Of a stretch of DNA of 31,909 bases, positions 22,790-29,206 are shown one piece after another (the first letter of the stretch is position 1; the number at the start of each line of letters is the position of its first letter). The stretch is from a virus. The notes beneath the pieces are model-generated. The model saw nothing but the letters and a program-made list of their open reading frames with translations. It was not told where the DNA came from and searched no databases. The stretch spans positions 1 to 31,909 of IMG/VR virus record IMGVR_UViG_3300045974_000145. One strand, 5' to 3'. The translations under genes were made by a program, and so were the position numbers.

Positions 22790-23223
22790 CATCCCAAGAA
22801 TTTCAAATCGAGATGGGGCGACTGGTGTCTACCTTCGGAAAGCAACATTACCCAGAGGAGCGCGTCAAACTTATCTGGCGAGAGGTAGGCAACCTAACCG
22901 GAAATGCTTTTGCCAACATGGTTGAGGGTCTAATCTCCGAGTGCAGACAGGCGCCCCTTATCCCGGAGATCCGCGAAAAGGCAGCCAAGGTTAGAGAACG
23001 GGCATGGTCGGAGCAAAAGAAAACCGCCGATGTTATTTCGATAAACAAAAATCTATGCGCCCACTGCGGAGGGGCCGGCTCGTTTCCTGCCAGGAATAAG
23101 GCGGACAGGTCGGCGTTTGCTTTTAAGTGCAATTGTTCGTTTGGGAAAAACGACATGAGGCCTTTCCCGGTATGGGGTCCACAATGGGAAGCCGATTTCA
23201 CCTCTAACGGAGAGTTTCTATGA
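22786..23223 (+). CDS. Zn-finger protein, likely helicase-loader-type replication protein
   Basis: 145 residues, ATG overlapping the initiator stop. Residues 25-70 ('ERVKLIWREVGNLTGNAFAN', 'LISECRQAPLIPEIREKAAK') match the helical part seen in small phage proteins next to initiators. The C-terminal part has C91-x2-C94 and C115-x-C117, a likely zinc site. Position after the initiator suggests that it loads or recruits the host helicase (lambda P role). There is no Walker motif, so it is not a DnaC-type ATPase. Overlaps the next gene by 4 bases. Confidence 0.6.
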   Translation: MTSQEFQIEMGRLVSTFGKQHYPEERVKLIWREVGNLTGNAFANMVEGLISECRQAPLIPEIREKAAKVRERAWSEQKKTADVISINKNLCAHCGGAGSFPARNKADRSAFAFKCNCSFGKNDMRPFPVWGPQWEADFTSNGEFL

Positions 23224-24110
23224 TCGAGCCAAAGGAAAGAAAAAGAAAAGCACCAATTTTTAACGTGCCATTAGTTTGTAAACTATGCGGTAAAGAAACA
23301 TACCGAAAATCTCCAGTGCAAAAATATTGTGAACCCTGTTCTGAGGTAAAGGATTTTGAACGTAAGTCTAAATGGGCAAAAGAACATCCAAAAAAATGGG
23401 GTCAAAAAGATCTTATCCTTCAAAAAAAGAAGACCATTGAGGAAAGGGCGCGACTTGAGAACAGGGGAACGCAGGTCGCCCAAAGAGTAAGAAGGGGAAT
23501 GAGTTGGCCCGCTACTTTAGACGAAGACTTTAAAAACATGGTTCGAGTCTCAGTCCCTTTTTCGTGGTCCTTTTCTAAAAACGCCATATTTTCTATGAAT
23601 ACAAATAGCGGTCATGTCTTTCTCAGGAAAAAAGCCAGGGGAGTTAGGGATGCGTTAACTATGGCAATAAAGGCCGCGCTTTCCAGCGAGCAACCATTCT
23701 ATCGAGGTAAGGTATGGTTAGATATACTTGTTCAAAAACCAAACAATAGAGGCGACGCTGTCAATTTAATCGACTCGATTTGTGATGCCGTAAAGGTAGC
23801 CATTGGTATTGACGATAGGTATTTCTCAATTAGAGTTTTGGACTGGGAAATAGTTAAAGAAAATCATCGCCTATTTGTCGGTATTTCTCAAAGCATCGAA
23901 GAACACCACGCTGTATGCGCTTATTGCGGTCGGTTAGTTCCCGAAACGCACCTGTCTGCCCACAAGAGGACATGTAAGACCTGTAGACATCAAGGGGAGT
24001 TCGATAGGTTTATGTTTACTAATGACGAAAAAGAAACAGAAGAGGGCCAAATAAACCTATTTGGAATCAGGCCAAAGTCAGACGACCCAAAGGGAGATAT
24101 GGACGCATGA
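23220..24110 (+). CDS. RusA-like Holliday junction resolvase with zinc fingers at both ends
   Basis: 296 residues. N-terminal zinc site C20-x2-C23 ... C37-x2-C40; a RusA core at about 104-225 with 'VWLDILVQKPNNRGDAVNLI' and 'DSICDAVKVAIGIDDRYFSI', where D168, D179, D185 and D198/D199 fit the acidic active-site pattern; and a C-terminal zinc site C233-x2-C236 with H244/H248 and C252-x2-C255. RusA proteins usually have about 120 residues, so the double fusion is unusual. It would resolve recombination or replication intermediates before packaging. Overlaps both neighbours by 4 bases. Confidence 0.8.
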   Translation: MIEPKERKRKAPIFNVPLVCKLCGKETYRKSPVQKYCEPCSEVKDFERKSKWAKEHPKKWGQKDLILQKKKTIEERARLENRGTQVAQRVRRGMSWPATLDEDFKNMVRVSVPFSWSFSKNAIFSMNTNSGHVFLRKKARGVRDALTMAIKAALSSEQPFYRGKVWLDILVQKPNNRGDAVNLIDSICDAVKVAIGIDDRYFSIRVLDWEIVKENHRLFVGISQSIEEHHAVCAYCGRLVPETHLSAHKRTCKTCRHQGEFDRFMFTNDEKETEEGQINLFGIRPKSDDPKGDMDA

Positions 24111-24343
24111 AAGTCTTAAGCACACTCCCCCATGATCAATGGCCAGGCCTAATGATCAGGTACCGATTCCCATACGGCGTGAATGACCATAACCGATTCT
24201 TGGATGGGGTTGTTCTATCTCGCAGGGGTGACTTTGCCCGCGTGAAGGTGATCTCTAGCAATGGGCGACTACTCACAAAGGCAGACGAAGTGCGGGATAA
24301 GACTCTTCACTCTAACCGCTGCGAAGTGATTGAGGACCTATGA
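24107..24343 (+). CDS. Small hypothetical protein
   Basis: 78 residues, start overlapping the resolvase stop (ATGA), ribosome site AGGGAG upstream. Beta-rich with a repeated strand pattern: 'WPGLMIRYRFPYGVNDHNRF', 'VVLSRRGDFARVKVISSN'. No recognised family. Overlaps the next gene by 4 bases. It opens the run of small genes that fills the end of the operon; most such phage genes modify host functions or are dispensable, which is only inference. Confidence 0.62.
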   Translation: MKVLSTLPHDQWPGLMIRYRFPYGVNDHNRFLDGVVLSRRGDFARVKVISSNGRLLTKADEVRDKTLHSNRCEVIEDL

Positions 24344-24549
24344 TTCTCTTCGCGCTATCGATGGCAATTTTATTTCTCGTAGCCAGCTTGTACGAGTCAC
24401 GGGTTTACAAGCGTGAGCAAGATTATTGGCACAAAGGCGACCGAACCTTAAACGAGAAACGCGAACGCGCAATTGGAGATAAAGATGCAAAGACTAGATT
24501 GGCTGATGAGTTCGATAGTTATGGTAATCCTTTCGATCATAATAGGTAG
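24340..24549 (+). CDS. Small protein with N-terminal membrane segment
   Basis: 69 residues. 'MILFALSMAILFLVASLYES' is a membrane span or uncleaved signal, followed by a charged cytoplasmic-type tail ('YKREQDYWHKGDRTLNEKRE'). No cleavage motif is obvious, so a single-span membrane protein with its tail in the cytoplasm is most likely. Not recognised; membrane proteins in early phage operons sometimes act in superinfection exclusion, but no evidence points there specifically. Confidence 0.6.
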   Translation: MILFALSMAILFLVASLYESRVYKREQDYWHKGDRTLNEKRERAIGDKDAKTRLADEFDSYGNPFDHNR

Positions 24550-24552
24550 GTT

Positions 24553-24807
24553 ATGAAACCGCTTATGCTGCCCGATGATTTAGTAAGGGACATGTTGAAA
24601 CACGCAGACGAGCATTGGCCTAACCAACGTAAGCCGTTCTATGATGGTGTTGAGTGGGTATTTGCCAGACTACAGCCACGCATTAATGATGGGTTGATTA
24701 ACGCTGTGAACGAGGTCCTGGCGCAGTACAACCTGGACAACCTGTGTGTAACGAACCCGAACCACCCGATAATCAAGCTGCGAGATGCGGCGAGGAGAGC
24801 AGGATGA
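24553..24807 (+). CDS. Small hypothetical protein
   Basis: 84 residues. 'LPDDLVRDMLKHADEHWPNQ' and 'GVEWVFARLQPRINDGLINA' give an all-helical protein without Cys-rich or membrane parts. The end 'IIKLRDAARRAG' overlaps the start of the next gene. No family recognised. The three bases before its ATG and the preceding stop leave only a short gap, so it remains in the operon. Confidence 0.6.
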   Translation: MKPLMLPDDLVRDMLKHADEHWPNQRKPFYDGVEWVFARLQPRINDGLINAVNEVLAQYNLDNLCVTNPNHPIIKLRDAARRAG

Positions 24808-25187
24808 GAGAGTACTGTGAACACGACATAACCAAGGGGACATGCATTGATTGTTACAAGGTGCTGGAGCGCAAGCTTGATGAAACTGTTACTACGCTTA
24901 AAGTATTCAAATATGAGTACGACAAACTTACCTCGCAAGCTGTCGAGCGAGACAGGGTAAAAATAGGCACGAGAGAAACCGAACTCGAAATTGCAGTAAT
25001 GGCTATGGAGGAGAAGATCGCGGAACTCACCCGGCAGAATGAGATGATGAAAGAACTTCTAATTAACCTAGACCAATGGAGCGCGGATAAAATCAGTATA
25101 GTTCCGAGTATGGCGTTGAGACAGTATGCAAAACAAGCTCGCCAAATATTAGAAGCCCTAGCCGCTCTGGAAAAGGATGGCACATGA
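24804..25187 (+). CDS. Coiled-coil protein with N-terminal CxH...CxxC
   Basis: 127 residues from ATG 24804, which overlaps the preceding stop; a longer frame from 24744 lies in that gene. The first residues carry C5-x-H7 ... C14-x2-C17, a possible small zinc site. The rest is a strong coiled coil: 'KVLERKLDETVTTLKVFKYE' and 'EIAVMAMEEKIAELTRQNEM'. No family recognised. Coiled-coil proteins in this part of phage operons are common and usually unassigned. Confidence 0.6.
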   Translation: MREYCEHDITKGTCIDCYKVLERKLDETVTTLKVFKYEYDKLTSQAVERDRVKIGTRETELEIAVMAMEEKIAELTRQNEMMKELLINLDQWSADKISIVPSMALRQYAKQARQILEALAALEKDGT

Positions 25188-25396
25188 AGGTGTTTAACGA
25201 ATCAGAAGCCGGGATTGAATACTGGCGTGATCTTGCGAAGATGCAGCAGCAATATATTAAGTCACTAGAGGCGGACCTCACCCTGGCAATCGAGGCTCTT
25301 GAGTCCTTATTAAATAATCACTTCAAAAATTATAACGGCGAGGATGTTATTAAAGCCCGTGAGTGCTTGGCAAAGATCAAGGGAGAGAAGAAATGA
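25184..25396 (+). CDS. Small helical hypothetical protein
   Basis: 70 residues, ATG overlapping the previous stop (ATGA). Helical and amphipathic: 'WRDLAKMQQQYIKSLEADLT' then 'LAIEALESLLNNHFKNYNGE' and a basic tail. It resembles the coiled-coil style of the gene before it and could be its partner, but this is inference. No recognised family. Confidence 0.58.
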   Translation: MKVFNESEAGIEYWRDLAKMQQQYIKSLEADLTLAIEALESLLNNHFKNYNGEDVIKARECLAKIKGEKK

Positions 25397-25560
25397 AGCC
25401 GCATACAAAGACATACAATTTCCCAAAGAAAAGAAAGCCAAAGAAGCGGCCAAAGGCACCATGCCACATATCGTTTCTATGGTGGGTATTGGGGTTGTCT
25501 ATCGGTATAGCAACAACGCTTATAATCTCTCACCACTACTACTTTCTTGTGAGGTGTTGA
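25393..25560 (+). CDS. Small basic protein with one membrane span
   Basis: 55 residues from ATG 25393, which overlaps the preceding stop; the frame also continues upstream without a better start. A very basic N-terminus ('KTYNFPKKRKPKKRPKAP') is followed by 'ISFLWWVLGLSIGIATTLII', one membrane span with the positive end inside. Role unknown; its topology resembles small holin- or anti-holin-like peptides, but it is far from the lysis genes. Confidence 0.55.
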   Translation: MKPHTKTYNFPKKRKPKKRPKAPCHISFLWWVLGLSIGIATTLIISHHYYFLVRC

Positions 25561-25561
25561 G

Positions 25562-25744
25562 ATGAGTAAGTCTATGTCCCTACGTTTTGACCCCGACGAA
25601 AACCTATGGGTCCTGCAACTCCCTGGAGAATGGTTTGGATACACAGGAGCTTCTGAGTGTGCATACATTACTCCCAAACAATTAGAAGAGTTAACCGAGC
25701 TTCTTAGGGGTTACATTATTAAAAATCTGGAGTTGATGAGATGA
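25562..25744 (+). CDS. Small hypothetical protein
   Basis: 60 residues, starting one base after the previous stop. 'MSLRFDPDENLWVLQLPGEW' followed by 'YITPKQLEELTELLRGYIIK' suggests two strands and a helix. No family recognised. The stop overlaps the ATG of the 39-residue gene that follows. Confidence 0.58.
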   Translation: MSKSMSLRFDPDENLWVLQLPGEWFGYTGASECAYITPKQLEELTELLRGYIIKNLELMR

Positions 25745-25860
25745 AGCCGAAGATAATTGTAGAGAATGGTATGCTTAAAAAGCAGTTCTTCAGGCCGGAC
25801 TTCGTTGCGACGTATGAGGTGAAGAGGGTTGTTAAGAAGAAGAGGGGTAAAAAGAAATGA
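25741..25860 (+). CDS. 39-residue basic small protein
   Basis: A complete frame of 39 residues with ATGA overlaps at both ends. The first part is neutral ('MKPKIIVENGMLKKQFFRPD') and the end is strongly basic ('VKRVVKKKRGKKK'), suggesting nucleic-acid binding. Short but supported by the coupled starts and stops. No family recognised. Confidence 0.5.
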   Translation: MKPKIIVENGMLKKQFFRPDFVATYEVKRVVKKKRGKKK

Positions 25861-26069
25861 ATATTAGATTGCCTGAGTTACCAATGTTTCAGTCTATGGA
25901 AATCCCAACCCTAACACCAAGGGCGTACTTCGCACTGGTTGCGATGCAATCTCTGATTATTAAAATGGAGAGCCGCATGATCTACACCGAGATTGCAAAA
26001 GGAGCAGTTGAGATGGCTGATGCACTGACTGCTGAGCTTGAAAAGGAAAATGAAGATGAATCTAGTTGA
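25857..26069 (+). CDS. Small hypothetical protein
   Basis: 70 residues, ATG overlapping the previous stop. 'TLTPRAYFALVAMQSLIIKM' followed by 'AKGAVEMADALTAELEKENE' gives an amphipathic helix bundle with an acidic end; no true membrane span. No recognised family. Overlaps the next gene by 14 bases. Confidence 0.57.
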   Translation: MNIRLPELPMFQSMEIPTLTPRAYFALVAMQSLIIKMESRMIYTEIAKGAVEMADALTAELEKENEDESS

Positions 26070-26244
26070 GGCGTTTAAGTCTGGCCGTCCATTTCGAAGG
26101 ATTGAACACGCAAAATCGAACGGTGTTGATTATTGGGTTGATCCAACTAACGAAAACTGGGAAAGGGGTATCGCACTCAGTTGGGAAGAGGTTGGAGCGG
26201 AAGATTGGGAAATAAAAGATGAGCAAAACAAAGAAGGGCAGTAA
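26056..26244 (+). CDS. Small protein, possibly related to DUF2829/Tad2
   Basis: 62 residues from ATG 26056, chosen because AAGGA lies 8 bases before it, whereas for the ATG at 26050 it would be too close. The pattern 'MNLVEAFKSGRPFRRIEHAK' at the start and 'ALSWEEVGAEDWEIKDE' at the end resembles phage proteins with an opening 'EAL..G..(V/I)RR' and a closing 'DWE(I/V)', including the DUF2829 family to which the Thoeris inhibitor Tad2 belongs. The match is only in short segments and the protein is shorter than Tad2, so this is a hint. Confidence 0.5.
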   Translation: MNLVEAFKSGRPFRRIEHAKSNGVDYWVDPTNENWERGIALSWEEVGAEDWEIKDEQNKEGQ

Positions 26245-26512
26245 AGGCCCAGGATATGACTATTGGAGTAGAAGGCCGGGCAATACAGGCAGCTCCGGTT
26301 TCGGCAAGACCGTAAAGAAAATAACCCATGCCAAAGAGAGAATGAAGTCCAAGCAATCCCTACTCAAAGAACCCAGCGAGCCTGAGTACGACCCGAGAGA
26401 GTACGTCCCTGAGGATGCGGACTTAACCCCGGCGGCCATCCTCGATGCTAGAATGAATATGGGCGATAATGTTAAGATTGAAGATAAACATAAGAAAACC
26501 AATAAGTTATGA
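26219..26512 (+). CDS. Small basic phage protein ('GPGYDYWSRRPG' type)
   Basis: 97 residues. 'KGSKGPGYDYWSRRPGNTGS' followed by 'GKTVKKITHAKERMKSK' is a pattern I know from small basic phage proteins of unknown function; the C-terminal half is acidic ('PREYVPEDADLTPAAILDAR'). The ATG lies inside the previous gene (26-base overlap). Basic N-terminus suggests nucleic-acid contact. It is the last gene of the replication operon before a promoter and hairpins. Confidence 0.62.
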   Translation: MSKTKKGSKGPGYDYWSRRPGNTGSSGFGKTVKKITHAKERMKSKQSLLKEPSEPEYDPREYVPEDADLTPAAILDARMNMGDNVKIEDKHKKTNKL

Positions 26513-26549
26513 CTATCAGTTTTTCATGTTGCAGAGCCGATAAGAAGAG

Positions 26550-26638
26550 TATAATTGGTTTACTAAGTTTGAATCCCCGCGCTGTCGAAAGACTCAGCGG
26601 GAACTGGGGAGGTCGAAAGATCTCCCCTTACTATTTTT
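26550..26638 (+). ncRNA. Candidate small RNA or structured leader (promoter, two GAAA hairpins, T-run)
   Basis: A perfect -10, TATAAT (26550-26555), without a good -35, would start RNA near 26562. Two hairpins follow, each capped by GAAA: an imperfect one at 26576-26601 and a stronger one at 26606-26627 with 9 pairs including a G-U. The latter is followed by TTACTATTTTT. The unit would give an RNA of about 77 bases. It can equally be the leader or attenuator of the NYN gene, whose ribosome site AGGA lies right after the T-run. Confidence 0.5.
26606..26638 (+). terminator. Intrinsic terminator candidate of the replication operon
   Basis: Arms GGGGAGGTC (26606-26614) and GATCTCCCC (26619-26627) around GAAA, followed by a U-rich tail ending in five T (26634-26638). 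The tail starts with TTACTA, so the T-run is a few bases away from the stem, which may reduce strength. Confidence 0.6.
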
Positions 26639-26647
26639 AGGACTCCA

Positions 26648-27241
26648 ATGGCACAGGTAGTTGTTTATATTGATGGGCAAAATTTCTTCCATGGTCTTGA
26701 GTCTTGGGGTCTAGACGGCAAGAGCTTCAACTTTAAAAGTTATGCTACTTCAATAACCGAAGGAAAAACCCTGGTTGCCATAAAATATTATGGTGCCAAA
26801 TATCCGAAGCGGCTAAGCCTTAGAAAACATAACGCCGATGATGCCTTTTTTAAATCCCTCGAAAGAATGGGCGTTACGGTTGTCGAGGGTAAGTTCAAAA
26901 TAGATGACTCAACTGGGAGGCCCATAGCTAGAGAAAAAGGCGTTGATGTTAGACTGGCAACGGATTTGATATTTGATGCCGTTTTCGGAACCTATGACCA
27001 TGCCTATGTTCTTTCGTCGGACACTGATCTAGTTCCTGCTATTGAGCAGACAAAAAAACAATTTAAGGAAAAGAAGATTTTTAATTTTAGCTTTCAGCGG
27101 CTTCAAGAGTTCATTCGGTCGTGTGATTCCTGTTTATTAATTTATCCGGATAGGGCTAAAAAGTTTATAGACCCAGCCGCCTTTCAGCCTACCCATCAAA
27201 CCATAAGCGACCTTAGATCTAGGTTTAATAATTCGCGTTAG
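26648..27241 (+). CDS. NYN-domain (LabA/PIN-like) ribonuclease
   Basis: 197 residues. 'VVYIDGQNFFHGLE' (D9, N12), then 'KGVDVRLATDLIFDA' (D100, D106) and 'VLSSDTDLVPAIEQ' (D125, D127) form the acidic centre of the NYN/PIN-like nucleases, single-domain type. Such enzymes cut RNA. It starts after a terminator-like hairpin with AGGA 5 bases before the ATG, so it may be separately controlled. Possible roles are RNA turnover during infection or defence-related cargo; the sequence does not tell which. Confidence 0.82.
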   Translation: MAQVVVYIDGQNFFHGLESWGLDGKSFNFKSYATSITEGKTLVAIKYYGAKYPKRLSLRKHNADDAFFKSLERMGVTVVEGKFKIDDSTGRPIAREKGVDVRLATDLIFDAVFGTYDHAYVLSSDTDLVPAIEQTKKQFKEKKIFNFSFQRLQEFIRSCDSCLLIYPDRAKKFIDPAAFQPTHQTISDLRSRFNNSR

Positions 27242-27242
27242 T

Positions 27243-27271
27243 TTGACACGCCCTTCAATCTCCCCTATCCT
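27243..27271 (+). promoter_or_regulatory. Promoter before the zinc-ribbon gene
   Basis: TTGACA (27243-27248, consensus), 17-base spacer, TATCCT (27266-27271), then 6 bases and a GTG at 27278. This spacing matches the Cro and lipoprotein promoters and would place the RNA start on the start codon. It begins two bases after the NYN stop codon. Confidence 0.55.
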
Positions 27272-27277
27272 AGAGGG

Positions 27278-27448
27278 GTGTTAACCTGTCCCGCGTGCTA
27301 CCACTTACTAGCCGAGGACTGCGCAGCCTTTGAAGTTAACGAGGCCGGGACTATCATTCTCTGCGAACACTGCGGAGAGACACACGAAGTAAAACCCCAC
27401 CTAAATGTTGCAGAGGAACTCAAGGAGAAGGCTTTAGAAACTGCGTGA
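27278..27448 (+). CDS. 56-residue zinc-ribbon protein
   Basis: A frame from GTG 27278 reads 'VLTCPACYHLLAEDCAAFEV' and then 'ILCEHCGETHEVKPHLNVAE' and ends in a short helix. Cys-x2-Cys at 4-7 and 29-32 with a loop of 21 residues form a typical zinc ribbon. It is in the same frame as the NYN gene, one TAG codon and 12 codons downstream, so read-through could give a longer protein. It overlaps the convergent gene by 29 bases. Not recognised beyond the ribbon. Confidence 0.6.
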   Translation: MLTCPACYHLLAEDCAAFEVNEAGTIILCEHCGETHEVKPHLNVAEELKEKALETA

Positions 27449-28085
27449 ACTCATGGTCCTGTTTGTAATAGCGCAGGAATAGCTCGTACAGCCAATTGAC
27501 CCCATAAAGAGAAACCATGTTGACCCGCCATTGGGTCACACCCCAGACGCCCTCGGTGAACGGTAACGCCAGCCAAAGAAGCTGTCTACCTGAAGTCTCC
27601 CCAATAGGATCTCCGATATACCACTTTTCATCTACCTTCACGGGACCGTAAAAATTCCACCAAAAGCCTAAGCCCAGTCGCTTCTTATCAAGCCATGACA
27701 GGTCGCTCCCCTTACAAGCCTTTACAAGCGGATTGAACCAAACGAAGCGAGAGAAGTGATGACACAACTGACGCCAGTCCCCCCAGCACCACCAGTGATC
27801 TGATCCGTAAGCATAGATGCACTTAGCCGCGAAGGGAGATACACACGCCGCCGCCCAATGGTCATCATGGGCAGAGAACACCCCAGGCTCATTTAAACGC
27901 CTGAAATATGCCCCGGATTCAATTGTTCTAGGCCCTAGTACCTTATCCTCAAACCACTGAAGATCTTTCATCCCAAGCCGTACTGCGACCGCGCTAAACA
28001 AGATTGTATTGTCTGAGGAGTCTTGAGGGGGATTCTTAATCAGCCCAACACCGCCATCGTTAGGCTCTTGGAACTCTTCAATCAT
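27420..28085 (-). CDS. Unknown Trp-rich protein at the end of the lysis region
   Basis: 221 residues from the ATG at 28085, with GGAGGG 4 bases upstream; a start at 28142 with GAAAGGA close by would add 19 residues. Very aromatic: 'GSDHWWCWGDWRQLCHHFSR', 'GLGFWWNFYGPVKVDEKWYI' and 'NWLYELFLRYYKQDHEFTQF', with 'SSDNTILFSAVAV' near the start and 'FSAHDDHWAAACVS'. No signal peptide. Soluble, and of a type I think occurs near lysins in other phages, but the function is unknown to me. Convergent with the zinc-ribbon gene. Confidence 0.65.
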   Translation of the reverse strand: MIEEFQEPNDGGVGLIKNPPQDSSDNTILFSAVAVRLGMKDLQWFEDKVLGPRTIESGAYFRRLNEPGVFSAHDDHWAAACVSPFAAKCIYAYGSDHWWCWGDWRQLCHHFSRFVWFNPLVKACKGSDLSWLDKKRLGLGFWWNFYGPVKVDEKWYIGDPIGETSGRQLLWLALPFTEGVWGVTQWRVNMVSLYGVNWLYELFLRYYKQDHEFTQFLKPSP

Positions 28086-28158
28086 AGACCCTCCGGGCCA
28101 AACAGGGTGCCCAGCCCGGAGAGACAGAACGTGGGCTTGCATGAATCCTTTCGGTCAC

Positions 28159-28734
28159 TCACGGCGTAGTCTTGAACCTTTCAAAGTCTATTACTGGGAA
28201 AGTATCTGGCCAGTCCAGAGAAGTGTCTTCACCGAGTCGTGCGTCTATCTCTCGCCACACAGCCCCAATCCCTTCACCTGCGCACAAGGCAATCACATCG
28301 TCGATGGATAGACCGAGCGACAACTCAATGTGACAAGCGTCATGGAACTTGAAGTCCCCACCCCAAGTTATGTTGGCTTGTTTTGCGTACATCCCAAACA
28401 AATCCCAAACATGATCCGCATCTAGGTGTCTTACGAGATAAGGGTCCATTCCCTGGAAGCAAGTATCAACCGCGATCCCATACGCATGAAACGACCTGAT
28501 GGGAGATGCGTTTGTAACAGGCAATCCGAAGGGATGCTTCTGGCACGGCTTAATCTTACACGGGCACGGCTCGCCCATCGATGTTCGGCCCTTGGAATAG
28601 ATCTCAGCCTGAGTGTCAACCGATCTAAACCCCCAAGTAATGCGCATATCCAAGCCCGTTGCGAACTTCATTCGTCTGAATATCTCAGTTGTACATCTCA
28701 TGAGCTTCGGGTGAACGGGTTGAATGGTTCTCAT
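28159..28734 (-). CDS. Endolysin: M15-type (VanY/L-Ala-D-Glu) peptidase
   Basis: 191 residues from ATG 28734, which overlaps the previous stop (ATGA); an ATG at 28773 would lie 40 bases inside the upstream gene. 'ITWGFRSVDTQAEIYSKGRT' (32-51) and S81-x-H83-x2-G-x-A-x-D90 ('SFHAYGIAVD') plus D132-x2-H135 ('HDACHIEL') give the zinc ligands H83, D90 and H135. It cuts peptide cross-links of peptidoglycan. A Cys-rich insert ('EPCPCKIKPCQK', 55-66) between the first two motifs is unusual. No signal peptide, so it needs the holin. Confidence 0.87.
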   Translation of the reverse strand: MRTIQPVHPKLMRCTTEIFRRMKFATGLDMRITWGFRSVDTQAEIYSKGRTSMGEPCPCKIKPCQKHPFGLPVTNASPIRSFHAYGIAVDTCFQGMDPYLVRHLDADHVWDLFGMYAKQANITWGGDFKFHDACHIELSLGLSIDDVIALCAGEGIGAVWREIDARLGEDTSLDWPDTFPVIDFERFKTTP

Positions 28735-29015
28735 TGTGGCGCTTTCTTGCAGTAGTTCATCAGGGGTTTCCATTCCTCTTCAAGTTTGTAGCAAACAAAC
28801 TGGCCAGAGACTGGGGAGTAAGGTTTCCCCTGAGCATCCTTGCAAAGCCACTGGCCTCCCTGATCCACAAGGCAAGCGCCGATAAGAGGTGCAGTACTGG
28901 GTGCCGTTGCGCATCCCTGCATATTGGCCATCGATGAGAAGAGTACGAAGAGAGTGACTAGAACTATCGCCCAGAACGCAATCTTATCCCAGATGCTTGG
29001 GTCCATACGGCTCAT
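28731..29015 (-). CDS. Small membrane/lipoprotein of the lysis cassette (spanin-like?)
   Basis: 94 residues with 'IAFWAIVLVTLFVLFSSMAN' as a hydrophobic span and M-Q-G-C34-A right after it, which could be a lipobox with a Gln at -2. The remainder has four more Cys and 'PLIGACLVDQGGQWLCKD', 'PVSGQFVCYKLEEEWKP'. In Gram-negative phages a small lipoprotein or membrane protein next to the endolysin often acts as spanin, but no Pro-rich Rz1 pattern or coiled coil is clear. Overlaps neighbours by 4 bases. Confidence 0.6.
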   Translation of the reverse strand: MSRMDPSIWDKIAFWAIVLVTLFVLFSSMANMQGCATAPSTAPLIGACLVDQGGQWLCKDAQGKPYSPVSGQFVCYKLEEEWKPLMNYCKKAPQ

Positions 29016-29206
29016 AACTCACGCCCCACCTTAATCACCGCGTCAAGTGCGGCAGACTTCTCTTCTGGGGTAACTGCAACCTTAGCCTGTTCAGTGGCTG
29101 AGTCAACCTTTGCGGCTGATTGTTTCATGAAGAGAATAGCAAGCTGCTTCTTTATCTCCCAGAAGAGGTCTACTAGTTTGTTTAGAAGCTCGACGACTGC
29201 ACTCAT
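29012..29206 (-). CDS. Small helical lysis-cassette protein
   Basis: 64 residues. 'ELLNKLVDLFWEIKKQLAIL' is an amphipathic helix and the rest ('VDSATEQAKVAVTPEEKSAA') is a charged helix. No membrane span strong enough for a holin. It is coupled by 4-base overlaps to the TM protein before and the lipoprotein after, so it probably belongs to the lysis module. Function not recognised. Confidence 0.55.
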   Translation of the reverse strand: MSAVVELLNKLVDLFWEIKKQLAILFMKQSAAKVDSATEQAKVAVTPEEKSAALDAVIKVGREL

